Shown here: one piece after another, positions 14,978-22,955 of the stretch
Position numbering within the stretch: the first letter of the stretch is position 1
Layout: each line of letters starts with the position of its first letter
Assembly: GCA_041862635.1 (NCBI GenBank)
Contig: JBGVTO010000195.1
Span: 5,653 to 69,652 of the forward strand
Reading direction: 5' to 3'
DNA length: 64,000 bases
DNA from: NIOZ-UU13 sp041862635
Lineage (GTDB): Bacteria > Planctomycetota > Phycisphaerae > Sedimentisphaerales > Anaerobacaceae
Notes under the pieces: generated by a model
Told to the model about the DNA's origin: nothing
The model's database searches: none
What the model saw: only the letters and a program-made list of their open reading frames with translations
Translations under genes and position numbers: made by a program

Positions 14978-17467
14978 CTATGGCAGTAGAGCATACAGCC
15001 GAATATCATCGAAGTACATCGTACCTGAACCACCGGCTACCGGATTCTTCTTGTTACCGAGACCAAGTGAAATCGTATTGACATTGGCAAGGTTCACGCC
15101 CTGGTCTGCAAATGCCGGTAGGTCGATATTCCATCGGGTCCACTCTTCTATTTGTGGTGCATCAGGATTATCGTGATTGACCACCGCACTGCCATTGAGA
15201 GCAACGTATAAAGTCTCAGCAGCGTTATCCGAAATGCCCCTGAACCAAATTGTTAATGTGGTCACACCATTCTCGGTCCAGTCACGTGGATAAGTCAGTG
15301 TCTTTTCCACCTCTGAATACCTGAGGATGCTGTTGTCATAGAATACAGGCATCGACTGGTTTCCTCCGTGAACGATAGTCTCCTCGGTAAAAGAAGGAGT
15401 GCTTTCGTCACCCACAGCCGAGCCGGTCCCATTACCGGCAAAGTAACCTGCAGTACCCGGAGTGCCATAGCCAAGCCCGTCATGCCATGTGAACCATATC
15501 TGGTTGTCACCGGCATCGTAGTCCTCAAAATCGTCCACAATAATGAAATTGGCCGTCGTAAAGCTCCAGATATTACCGTTCTGTATCGTACCGTCGTCCT
15601 TGACTTCATCAACACGCCAGTAGTAAGTTGTGCCCCACTCAAGCTGTCCGGCGTCATAGCTCTCGGAACCAAGGTTTCTGGTGCCTTTGTATTCCGGCGA
15701 ATTTGTATTGGCATTTTTCACAGCCTCTTCATCGGTACCGAAATACACCTGATGCGAAGTGGTATTGTCTCCCGGTCTCCAGCTTAGAACCTGTATCTGC
15801 GTTACATCCACAGCACCACCTGACGGACTCGGACTCCCGGCCTTCAACGGAGGCTGCAGCGCACCGCTGGGAATAATCTGCTGTTCCCGCTTGCTGCTCT
15901 CCCAGAACAGCTGGGCAATCGCCGTGTCCTCGCCTTCGAAATACTCCATCCAAATTGAGTGGGTATCGCCACTTATCAGTTCGATCGGTTCACTCAGGCG
16001 ATTGCTTGTCGTGCCATTGTTCCAAAAATCGATAATGGGCTTACCATCCAGCCATAGCCTGAAACCGTTGTTGGCGGTAATTTGGAAAATATATGTGTCC
16101 GTCAGGTCCACCTCAAGCTCGCCGCTCCAGCGGGCCGAAAAGTTGTCAACATTGATACTCGCATCGGGAGAATTCCTTCCAGGCTCGTCAGCATTGCCCC
16201 AGTTAAAGTCGATTTCGGAGTCCAGGCGTGTCAGTACCGGCTCACCACTGAGGGTCCTGTTGTTGAAGTACTCTGCCTTGAGGCCGCCGCCGGCCTTGGT
16301 AATCGTGAAGCTCCAGACGTCGCCTTTCTCTGTAGCGGCGCCGCTAAACTCATCGACCCGCCAATAATAAGTCTTCTCTAATTCAAGTGTGCCGGGTCTA
16401 TAGGTTGTTTCCGCCCGGGGCAGACCTACAACAGCGTTGTTAACATCGTCAAAGTTGTCACCGAAAAATATGGTGTGCAATTTCGAACCGAATCCCGGGG
16501 CCCAGCTAAGGATTATATTCGAGTCCACAAATTTGGCCCCATCAGGTGGACTTGGATCGTACGCAATCCTTGAGGGAACTCTAAAACTCCAGACAGGACC
16601 TTTCCAGGGACTGTTCGAGTCGGTGTCGTTGACCTCATCGATTCGCCAATAGTAAGTTGTGCCTGGAACAAGACCATCCGGATAAGGAAACCCGGGAAAG
16701 CCGACAATAAAAGAGGTCGAGCTCTGGTTGCCCCGGAATGTATCGCCGAGGCCGTTGTTCACATCGTCAAAATTTTCGCCCAAATAGACATCATGTGATA
16801 CCGCAAAATCTCCCGGAAACCAGGTAAGATTAACCCATGTATCCTCAACTATGGCGTCATCAGCCGGAGTTGGATTCACGGCACGGCCACGTGTCTGGAC
16901 TTCAGGCTCAGCGCCAAAATACACCCAATCAAACCAGACTTTTTTGTTCAGATCCTCACCCGTCATGGGCCACCACTGACCCTTCAACATCAGATAAAGA
17001 GTCAGGATTTCTCCACCCTCATCTCCGATAGTATCGCCGGTATGGGTATACTCGAAAAGATATTTCTGTGCTGTGGTTGTTAGTTCCATTGTCTCGTTCA
17101 CATAGGTAGGCCAGGTACCATCAATACTCGCCTGGAGTAACAATACCATTTGTCTGTCTTCCTCCGCTTTGGCCATAAATCCGATCGGATATGTTACACC
17201 CGGCTCAATAATCAGACCTGACTGGGAAATCCCTATGCTGGCTGTTGCAGAAGCGTTGGTAACATCGAACATTACCGCGTTATTCCCTGATAGGCCGGCA
17301 CCGGGCACTACTTCAAAAGTAAAGCCTGCCCCCCCGTACGAGCCCCATGAAAGGAGACCATTATCAAACTCGCCGTTAATAATCTGATTTTCCTGACCCA
17401 GAGAGATTGACCCGGACAGCACACAAGCCAAAACAAAAGAAGTTAAAAAAATCACTTTCTTAGACAT
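14978..17467 (-). CDS. Secreted CBM-like/PA14 protein, paralogue of the LamG protein
   Basis: After a signal peptide (about 1-24) comes a CBM4/9-like domain (ENQIINGEFDNGLLSWGSYG onward), then two of the SHDVYLGENFDDV blocks found in the neighbouring gene. A PA14 domain follows at about 400-540 (GGLKAEYFNNRTLSG, FQITANNGFRLWLDG), then a third such block and the same C-terminal VDDFEDYD...FDDIRLY domain. An AGGAGGATTAT-type Shine-Dalgarno precedes ATG 17467. It is probably cotranscribed with the downstream paralogue after a 144-bp gap. The pair differs mainly by exchange of LamG for CBM plus PA14, which implies domain shuffling. Glycan binding at the surface is inferred. Confidence 0.85.
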   Translation of the reverse strand: MSKKVIFLTSFVLACVLSGSISLGQENQIINGEFDNGLLSWGSYGGAGFTFEVVPGAGLSGNNAVMFDVTNASATASIGISQSGLIIEPGVTYPIGFMAKAEEDRQMVLLLQASIDGTWPTYVNETMELTTTAQKYLFEYTHTGDTIGDEGGEILTLYLMLKGQWWPMTGEDLNKKVWFDWVYFGAEPEVQTRGRAVNPTPADDAIVEDTWVNLTWFPGDFAVSHDVYLGENFDDVNNGLGDTFRGNQSSTSFIVGFPGFPYPDGLVPGTTYYWRIDEVNDTDSNSPWKGPVWSFRVPSRIAYDPSPPDGAKFVDSNIILSWAPGFGSKLHTIFFGDNFDDVNNAVVGLPRAETTYRPGTLELEKTYYWRVDEFSGAATEKGDVWSFTITKAGGGLKAEYFNNRTLSGEPVLTRLDSEIDFNWGNADEPGRNSPDASINVDNFSARWSGELEVDLTDTYIFQITANNGFRLWLDGKPIIDFWNNGTTSNRLSEPIELISGDTHSIWMEYFEGEDTAIAQLFWESSKREQQIIPSGALQPPLKAGSPSPSGGAVDVTQIQVLSWRPGDNTTSHQVYFGTDEEAVKNANTNSPEYKGTRNLGSESYDAGQLEWGTTYYWRVDEVKDDGTIQNGNIWSFTTANFIIVDDFEDYDAGDNQIWFTWHDGLGYGTPGTAGYFAGNGTGSAVGDESTPSFTEETIVHGGNQSMPVFYDNSILRYSEVEKTLTYPRDWTENGVTTLTIWFRGISDNAAETLYVALNGSAVVNHDNPDAPQIEEWTRWNIDLPAFADQGVNLANVNTISLGLGNKKNPVAGGSGTMYFDDIRLYALLP

Positions 17468-18140
17468 AATAATCCTCCTTCACCCCGTCCAGTCTTTGCC
17501 GCAAGGCATCCTGCGGACGACGGACGGGATTCATAAAATTAATATAGGTTGTTAATTGAAATGTAAAATATCTTCACTGTGAGCACAAAGTCGCCGTTCC
17601 AACACTTTGCCTCGCATAATACACATCCTCCTCTATTTGGAAAATTACTCGTCGGGGCGGAGCCCGCCGCAGCCCGACAATAATTGCGCCCGCTCGACTG
17701 TGCAGGCACAAGCTTTACCCAGCCCCTGCGGCAGGGGCTGGGTTCACTATTGTTGTTTATACCAAATCAGCCACCTTCCCGTCAAGTACAATCTCTTAGT
17801 TATGCATTGGTATGCCTTTTTGATTAAACTACGCAGAAACGTAGAAAGGGCAGGGGGCACATCGCTAACCTGGTGTAATTTCTTCAACCTATGTCGGACG
17901 TGTTCAAAAAAAGCCCTTAAGCCTATTTTTTTGAATCTTATAGAGGGCCCATCAGCTTCCAATTTTTAAGCGCCTGGGAGACCATTTCAAGGTCATGTTT
18001 TCAGAGTTCGTGTTTAAAATCCGAGGAGAATTGTATCTCGACATTAGCACCATCAGTTACATCTCAGGGCTTTGCTTTTACCAGGCCCCTAAAAATTATT
18101 TTCTTGATATACTGGTTAAGCTGGTGTATTTTTTTTGATT
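17468..18140. other. Intergenic region with GC-rich hairpin and dispersed element
   Basis: A perfect 13-bp hairpin ACCCAGCCCCTGC/GCAGGGGCTGGGT (17717-17743) without a T-run, a weaker GGGGCGGAGCCCG palindrome near 17650, and a degenerate copy of the dispersed element at 17960-17996 are present. A 120-codon open frame at 17607-17969 has no start signal or protein-like composition and is not called. Confidence 0.5.
18104..18132 (+). promoter_or_regulatory. Predicted promoter of small membrane protein gene
   Basis: TTGATA (18104-18109) and TATTTT (18127-18132) have a 17-bp spacing. It lies so close to the start codon that the message would be leaderless or nearly so. Confidence 0.35.
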
Positions 18141-18401
18141 ATGTCCAGTCGCTTTAAAACCATAATAAATATTACTGCTTTGTTCGTTATTATTGGCTTT
18201 GCGGTGTCCGTTTATTTTCTTTGCCGTTTTCATGATGCCAAAACCGCGAAAAAGGAAGAAATTATATATTTGCCGAAGTTCGCACCGGAATTTTTGAAAG
18301 ACATCGCAAGAGAGGAGTATATACTCGTTGAGATAGAACCGAACGACCCCCGCATATCTAAAGAGTGGATAAAAGAACATATAAACCAGCAGGAGTTTTA
18401 G
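18141..18401 (+). CDS. Small single-pass membrane protein, unknown
   Basis: The product has 86 residues from ATG 18141 (an in-frame TTG lies at 18135). Residues about 7-30 (IINITALFVIIGFAVSVYFL) form one membrane segment, followed by a charged 50-residue domain with an EIEPNDPRISKEWIKEHI end. No Shine-Dalgarno sequence is visible. I recognise no family. It follows a copy of the dispersed element by 181 bp. It could be a chance frame, but its composition is protein-like. Confidence 0.5.
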   Translation: MSSRFKTIINITALFVIIGFAVSVYFLCRFHDAKTAKKEEIIYLPKFAPEFLKDIAREEYILVEIEPNDPRISKEWIKEHINQQEF

Positions 18402-18492
18402 TTTTATTGTCCTTATTTTTTCCTTTTCTCCACGCTTCCTTAGTCCACTGCTCCTTTGTGCATTATATTTTATCCTTCTCTTATTTATATCT

Positions 18493-18535
18493 CGAAGGGC
18501 ATTTAAACGCCGAACTCGTCTTGAGGGGTATCATA
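18493..18535 (+). repeat. Dispersed AGCTCGTCTT element, short copy
   Basis: CATTTAAACGCCGAACTCGT followed by CTTGAGGGGTATCAT matches the 3' halves of the copies at 11240 and 53881. It lies just upstream of the candidate small RNA promoter. Confidence 0.55.
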
Positions 18536-18559
18536 ACAGACTTCTTTCCGCAAATCACC

Positions 18560-18588
18560 TTGACCTCGCAAACAAAAAGGTCTATAAT
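18560..18588 (+). promoter_or_regulatory. Strong sigma70-type promoter of a candidate small RNA
   Basis: TTGACC (18560-18565) and a perfect TATAAT (18583-18588) are separated by exactly 17 bp. A 5-bp dyad GACCT/AGGTC spans the spacer and could be an operator. No open reading frame starts downstream on this strand. Confidence 0.65.
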
Positions 18589-18594
18589 CATTCA

Positions 18595-18656
18595 CATAAC
18601 TAAGTCCCTGCTTTTTCTTCACTCACCATCCTCTAAAAGATTGCAGGGGCTTTTTC
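18595..18656 (+). ncRNA. Candidate small RNA of about 60 nt
   Basis: The predicted transcript starts about 7 nt after the TATAAT and ends at a Rho-independent terminator: AGTCCCTGC (18603-18611) pairs with GCAGGGGCT (18643-18651), one G-U pair, followed by TTTTT. The 31-nt loop is pyrimidine-rich (TTTTTCTTCACTCACCATCC and more), a form that could pair with Shine-Dalgarno regions. Only the promoter-terminator geometry supports it. Confidence 0.5.
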
Positions 18657-18748
18657 ATCGAATGAAAAAAGCCAAGCACTATGTAGAAATAATGCCTGGA
18701 TCGACCAATGCACAAGAACAATCTGTATGGACTTTTTTGTCAGGAACT

Positions 18749-19036
18749 TCAGGTCGAATTTTTTTTCTTCGCTGGTGGTTTGGGTTGTTCGATGCAACCG
18801 GTGGCTTCAGGAGTTCCCTTTATTTTGAGGTCAGGCTTACCTGAAAGAAGGCGTTGTACTTCCATTTTGTTATCCCATTTGTGAGAGTCGGGCCCATCGC
18901 ATCCTGGTGACTCGGATTCGATTTCTGCCGTTACTTCTGGTGCTTCTTCAGACTCTTTCAACGGTGTTTCCTGAGAGGGTTCGGATGGTGTCTGTTGCGG
19001 CTCTTGAAGAACCTGAGATTTCTTTTTACGAGTCAT
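18749..19036 (-). CDS. Small charged low-complexity protein, unknown
   Basis: This 95-residue protein has a near-ideal Shine-Dalgarno sequence (GGAAGGAG, 8 bp before ATG 19036), which is the main reason to call it. It begins MTRKKKSQVLQ, has a Glu/Pro/Ser-rich segment at about 12-42, two cysteines (about 46 and 80) and a lysine-rich end PPAKKKNST. It has no signal peptide or membrane segment. Its composition suggests a disordered cytosolic or nucleoid-associated protein, but no family is recognised. It is convergent with the small RNA candidate. Confidence 0.65.
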   Translation of the reverse strand: MTRKKKSQVLQEPQQTPSEPSQETPLKESEEAPEVTAEIESESPGCDGPDSHKWDNKMEVQRLLSGKPDLKIKGTPEATGCIEQPKPPAKKKNST

Positions 19037-19542
19037 AATTTATCTCCTTCCCTGTCATATGAAAATAAACTTAACTTTGCATAACTATTTATCGGCGTGT
19101 TCAGGCAGCTACTTTATCCTTTTGCTAATCAAAAAACAGGCTTTGCGAACCTTATAACCAGGAATACCCTGCTCGCTTTTTCTGCTCGGCCTGGGTGCGG
19201 TGATGGTGAGAAGATAAAACCGCTCTTTTCGTTCTAATTTGCCTGAAAATCCCCGGACCCTATCTCAGATACCCTTCGGCATGAGTTTGGGTATTGTAGA
19301 ACGCTAAAACCCCTCCCATAGTCGTCCTACAGAGAATCCTGAGCCGGTTTAACCTTTTAGCAGCGTATATGGAGTTTGTCCGCTATTGCCCTTAAAACAA
19401 CCGGGACCTATGCCGAATCATTCGATATAAGCCCTTAATTGATGTAAACCTGCTATATTAACCCCGTTAGATATGAAAAATACGAAGTTATCTAACGGGG
19501 TTAACGACTCAATCTTAACTGCCAAATAAATCACACGACTTA
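19037..19542. other. Intergenic region, duplicate of the 12.3-12.6 kb and 10.6 kb blocks
   Basis: 19254-19345 matches 10584-10670 and 19300-19440 matches 12310-12470, in the same orientation. The block ends in palindrome copy C and leads into a truncated coding tail. No intact gene is present. Confidence 0.65.
19458..19504. repeat. CCCCGTTAGA palindromic element, copy C
   Basis: It has perfect 16-bp arms, TTAACCCCGTTAGATA (19458-19473) and TATCTAACGGGGTTAA (19489-19504), the most complete copy in the window. Confidence 0.85.
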
Positions 19543-19615
19543 CGGTGCCGGTTCCGGCGGTGGCCGATACAGCCGAATATCGCGTATGGTAAAATTTTCC
19601 TGAATTTCAAAAATA
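19543..19615 (-). pseudogene. Truncated 3' end of a LamG-type surface protein gene
   Basis: Read on the minus strand the last codons give FTIRDIRLYRPPPEPAP followed by TAA. The DIRLY core and proline-rich end match the C-termini of the two neighbouring paralogues (DDIRLYPPAP and DDIRLYALLP). The sequence beyond the stop, including a CTTACGGTGCCGG junction and palindrome C, also matches the 3' flank of the 12647 gene. Homology stops near 19615, where the promoter of the iron operon begins. This is a remnant left after deletion or insertion, not a gene. Confidence 0.65.
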
Positions 19616-19628
19616 AATAAAAAAAACC

Positions 19629-19658
19629 TTGACAAAGTTAGGCAAGCCTAACTATATT
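19629..19658 (+). promoter_or_regulatory. Iron operon promoter with DtxR-type box
   Basis: A perfect TTGACA -35 (19629-19634) and TATATT -10 (19653-19658) are 18 bp apart. The dyad AGTTAGGCAAGCCTAACT (19636-19653; 8-bp arms) fills the spacer. This resembles the TTAGG-nnn-CCTAA boxes of DtxR/IdeR regulators, and the next gene encodes such a regulator. Confidence 0.85.
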
Positions 19659-19690
19659 AGCCAAAACGCACAAAATAAGGAAAAATAGCT

Positions 19691-20152
19691 ATGGTCACAG
19701 CGAAAAGTGATAACCTGAGTGCCTCTTTGGAAGATTATCTCGAGGCCATTCTCAATCTTACCAATGAGTCCAACGTCGCCCGCAGCAGGGACATAGCCGA
19801 ACAGCTCGGTGTCTCCAGAGCATCTGTTACTGGCGCGTTGCGGGTCCTGAAGAAAAAGGGACTGGCTAACTATAAGCCATACGATTACGTAACACTCACC
19901 AAATCCGGCAGGATTGCTGCAGCCGAGATTGCCAATAAACATAATATCCTGAAGTCTTTTTTCGTCAACGTCTTAGTTGTCGAGTCGGATGTTGCCCAGC
20001 AGGCCGCCTGCAAAGCTGAACATGAGCTTGGTCCGGAGATTATTGAAAAGCTTCTGTGTTTTATCGAGTTTGTAACCCAAAGCAGCAAAAATGGTTGTGA
20101 TTTGGCGAATGAATTCCAGAAATTCTGTAATAAAAAGAATCAGAACATCTAA
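19691..20152 (+). CDS. DtxR/MntR-family iron-dependent regulator
   Basis: The protein has 153 residues: a winged helix-turn-helix (LEDYLEAILNLTNES, then SRDIAEQLGVSRASVTGALRVLKKKGL) and a metal-binding/dimerisation domain with the CKAEHELGPEIIEKL helix. The His/Glu/Cys residues for metal binding (C102-E105-H106 region, H65-type position) are in place, and there is no SH3-like third domain. AAGGA precedes the ATG. It lies 18 bp before feoA and behind a DtxR-type box, so repression of its own iron-uptake operon by Fe(II) is the natural inference. Confidence 0.9.
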   Translation: MVTAKSDNLSASLEDYLEAILNLTNESNVARSRDIAEQLGVSRASVTGALRVLKKKGLANYKPYDYVTLTKSGRIAAAEIANKHNILKSFFVNVLVVESDVAQQAACKAEHELGPEIIEKLLCFIEFVTQSSKNGCDLANEFQKFCNKKNQNI

Positions 20153-20170
20153 GTAAGCGAGCTAACAGCA

Positions 20171-20404
20171 ATGGAGCAAAAGAAAGCAAGGCCGTTGTCA
20201 AAGGTTCAGGCCGGAGAAACGGTAAAGTTAGTCGGCATAGAGGCCGGACGGGGCTTAAACAGCCGGCTTGCCTCAATGGGGCTTGTGCCAAACGTGAAAA
20301 TAACAGTCGTAAACAACAGCCGTCCCGGACCTTTCGTGATAAGCGTCAAAAACTCGAAGATGATGTTAGGCAGGGGGATGGCTCATAAGATTATGGTTAT
20401 GTGA
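20171..20404 (+). CDS. feoA: Ferrous iron transport protein A
   Basis: This is a 77-residue SH3-like protein with the FeoA core AGRGLNSRLASMGLVPN and a VISVKNSKMMLGRGMAHKI end. FeoA is a small cytosolic partner of FeoB. It is placed between the DtxR-type regulator and feoB on the same strand, with a 99-bp gap to feoB. Confidence 0.93.
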   Translation: MEQKKARPLSKVQAGETVKLVGIEAGRGLNSRLASMGLVPNVKITVVNNSRPGPFVISVKNSKMMLGRGMAHKIMVM

Positions 20405-20503
20405 AAAGCCGCAGCTTTTGCGCGAACCATATTTTTAGACGCGAAAATTCATTCAACTTAACTTTCGCAGCAAAAACAAAGCTGTGAAACAGACCGCAGG
20501 ATT

Positions 20504-22597
20504 ATGGACAAGAAAATCAAAGTAGCCTTGGCCGGCAACCCAAACAGTGGAAAAACCTCCATATTCAACATGCTGACCGGCGCGCGCCAGCACGTTGGCA
20601 ATTACCCCGGAGTAACAGTGGAAAAGAAAGAGGGCATCTGTAAATACGCCGGTTTCGAAATAACACTCGTTGATTTACCGGGGACTTACAGCTTAACGGC
20701 CTATTCTATAGAAGAGCTTGTTGCCCGTAACTTCATAATCGAGGAGCGTCCGGATGTTGTGGTTGATATTATTGATGCCTCCAATATCGAACGGAACCTG
20801 TACCTTGCGACACAGCTTATTGAAATGAATGTGCCTCTGGTTCTGGCGTTCAATATGAGTGACATTGCCGAGCAAAAGGGTTTGAAGTTCGATATTGAAC
20901 AATTGTCCAGGCTTTTGGAGGCGATGATAGTACCAACTGTCGGCAATAAGGGCAAAGGCAAAATAGAGCTGCTCGATGCCATTGTCGAAACAGCCCGGCA
21001 GGAAAATCTGCAGCGCACTCATAAGGTAAAGTACGGCGAGGAAATTGAGCATGAGCTGGCGGAAATCGAATCACTCATCAATGATAAAGAGCAGCAGTTG
21101 GCAGAAAAGTACGGCTCACGATGGCTCGCCGTCAAACTGCTGGAGCAGGACTCTGATATAACCGCAAAAGTCCACAGCAAAGAGGTGCTTGATTCAATTA
21201 CAGCCGGCACCGAGCATCTCAGGGGTATTTTCGGAGATGAGCCCGAAATCGTAATGGCGGATCGGCGGTATGGTTTCATATCGGGTGCCTGTCAGGAGAC
21301 TATCAAGAGCACAGTCGAATCGCGTCATAGCACCAGCGATATGATAGATGCAGTAGTAATAAATCGCATCCTGGGGCTGCCGATATTTCTGATATTGATG
21401 TATTTAGTCTTTTTTTCGACATTTAAGATCGGCGAATATCCGATGAGCTGGCTCGAGCAGTTTTTCGGCTGGGCTGGTAAAACGATAGCCGGCTTTTGGC
21501 CGACCGGCTCCGAGATCTGGCTTAGGTCTCTTTTGGTTGATGGCGTTATAGGGGGAGTAGGGGGGGTGCTTGTGTTCCTGCCGAATATCTTATTGCTGTT
21601 CCTGGCTATTGCGCTTCTTGAGGATTCAGGCTATATGGCAAGGGCCGCCTTCATTATGGACCGCGTAATGCACAAGATAGGCCTGCACGGCAAAAGCTTT
21701 ATACCAATGCTTATCGGTTTCGGATGTTCGGTCCCGGCCATAATGGGCGCACGAATACTCGAAAACAAACGCAACAGGTTTACGACAATAATGGTAATCC
21801 CCTTAATGAGCTGCGGCGCAAGGCTGACGATTTATGCGCTGATAATACCGGCTTTCTTCCCGGAAAAATGGCGCGGGCCAACGCTCTGGTTCATTTATTT
21901 GATAGGGATTGTGCTGGCGATTGTTTGCATTAAGGTTTTGCGATTGACCCTATTTAAGGGCGAAACTACGCCGTTCGTTATGGAGCTGCCGCCTTACCGT
22001 ATGCCTACCCTCAAATCCGTCTGTATTCACATGTGGCATAGAGGCTGGATGTATTTGAGAAAGGCCGGCACAATAATCCTCGCCATATCGATTATACTCT
22101 GGGCGGCGGGCAGTTACCCGAAACCGAGCGAACAGTCTTTGACAGGATTGAGTACCGAGCAGGCAAGGCAAGCCGGATTGGAGTATTCGCTGGTTGGCCG
22201 ATTAGGACGAACAATAGAGCCTGCTTTGAAGCCGCTTGGCTTCGACTGGAAAATCGGAACGGCCCTTATCGGTGCAACCGCCGCCAAAGAGGTGTTTGTA
22301 TCACAATTAGCAATAGTATATGCCGTTGGTTCACACCGGGCGGGGGGGGTTGGCGGCGCTGAGGAAAAAGCGCAGAGTTTAAGGGAAAAATTGCAGGCGA
22401 ACTATACGCCGTTGACGGGTTTTTGTATTATGTTGTTTTGCCTGATTGCCACCCCGTGTGTAGCGACCATTGCAATGACAAAACAGGAAACAAATTCCTG
22501 GGCCTGGGCGCTGTTCCAATTCTTCGGCCTGACCGCTTTAGCTTATGTGATAACGCTAATCGTTTATCAGCTCGGCAGCTTTTTCGGGTGTGGCTAA
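20504..22597 (+). CDS. feoB: Ferrous iron transporter B
   Basis: The N-terminal G domain has G1 at 11-18 (GNPNSGKT), G3 DLPG at 57-60 and G4 NMSD at 117-120. A helical linker domain spans about 165-270. The membrane domain follows, with gate motifs GFGCSVPAIMGAR and a second half ending in TPCVATIAM. Length is 697 residues, slightly short for the family, with no long C-terminal extension. It pumps Fe(II) across the inner membrane. It is the last gene of the dtxR-feoA-feoB unit, with palindrome copy D just after it. Confidence 0.97.
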   Translation: MDKKIKVALAGNPNSGKTSIFNMLTGARQHVGNYPGVTVEKKEGICKYAGFEITLVDLPGTYSLTAYSIEELVARNFIIEERPDVVVDIIDASNIERNLYLATQLIEMNVPLVLAFNMSDIAEQKGLKFDIEQLSRLLEAMIVPTVGNKGKGKIELLDAIVETARQENLQRTHKVKYGEEIEHELAEIESLINDKEQQLAEKYGSRWLAVKLLEQDSDITAKVHSKEVLDSITAGTEHLRGIFGDEPEIVMADRRYGFISGACQETIKSTVESRHSTSDMIDAVVINRILGLPIFLILMYLVFFSTFKIGEYPMSWLEQFFGWAGKTIAGFWPTGSEIWLRSLLVDGVIGGVGGVLVFLPNILLLFLAIALLEDSGYMARAAFIMDRVMHKIGLHGKSFIPMLIGFGCSVPAIMGARILENKRNRFTTIMVIPLMSCGARLTIYALIIPAFFPEKWRGPTLWFIYLIGIVLAIVCIKVLRLTLFKGETTPFVMELPPYRMPTLKSVCIHMWHRGWMYLRKAGTIILAISIILWAAGSYPKPSEQSLTGLSTEQARQAGLEYSLVGRLGRTIEPALKPLGFDWKIGTALIGATAAKEVFVSQLAIVYAVGSHRAGGVGGAEEKAQSLREKLQANYTPLTGFCIMLFCLIATPCVATIAMTKQETNSWAWALFQFFGLTALAYVITLIVYQLGSFFGCG

Positions 22598-22623
22598 TTC
22601 TTCTGGCAACACGGGATGGCTTG

Positions 22624-22654
22624 CCCCGTTAGAGTGCCTTATACTCTAATGGGG
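22624..22654. repeat. CCCCGTTAGA palindromic element, copy D
   Basis: CCCCGTTAGAGT (22624-22635) pairs with ACTCTAATGGGG (22643-22654), one G-T pair, with a 7-nt loop. It lies 26 bp after the feoB stop and may also end that transcript. Confidence 0.75.
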
Positions 22655-22790
22655 TCATTGCGAGCACCTCACCGGGTTCGCAGGAGGAATGTAAAATAAA
22701 CTAAGATATTGGCTGAATTACGATAACATCATTCTATTACAACAATTACAGATAACATCGTGCCCAATGTGATTGCTTAGTTCATTAGAA

Positions 22791-22825
22791 GGCCTCGTTT
22801 TGCTTTCGCGAGAAAACAGGGGGCC
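22791..22825. repeat. GCTTTCGC palindromic element
   Basis: GGCCTCGTTTTGCTTTCGCG then AGAAAACAGGGGGCC forms an imperfect stem-loop with a TTGCTTTCGC..GA core. The same core occurs at 38570-38626 and 55750-55815. Confidence 0.55.
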
Positions 22826-22955
22826 GAAGCAAGCTGAACATTGACATTATTTAACATTACTCACGACTACTTTTCTGGTATGATACGCAGCGACAAGCCC
22901 TGTTTAGCCTCTGCGCTGGTATCAGATTATGGTTCAATGTGAAGGAGGATGCGAT

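Larger units (their letters stand above)
22598..22955. other. Intergenic region rich in palindromes
   Basis: It contains palindrome copy D (22624-22654), a GTCATTGCGAG-type fragment at 22655-22690 and a GGCCTCGTTTTG...ACAGGGGGCC element at 22791-22825. No gene is seen before the ankyrin protein. Confidence 0.6.

Noticed and set aside
17607..17969. 120-codon open frame on the plus strand
   Set aside because: It begins in a GC-rich hairpin region, lacks a ribosome site and its translation has no protein-like pattern; it also overlaps the dispersed element.
18365..18844. 159-codon open frame overlapping the small membrane protein and the small RNA
   Set aside because: It overlaps the better supported 18749 minus-strand gene and contains the promoter and terminator; composition is phenylalanine- and serine-rich noise.
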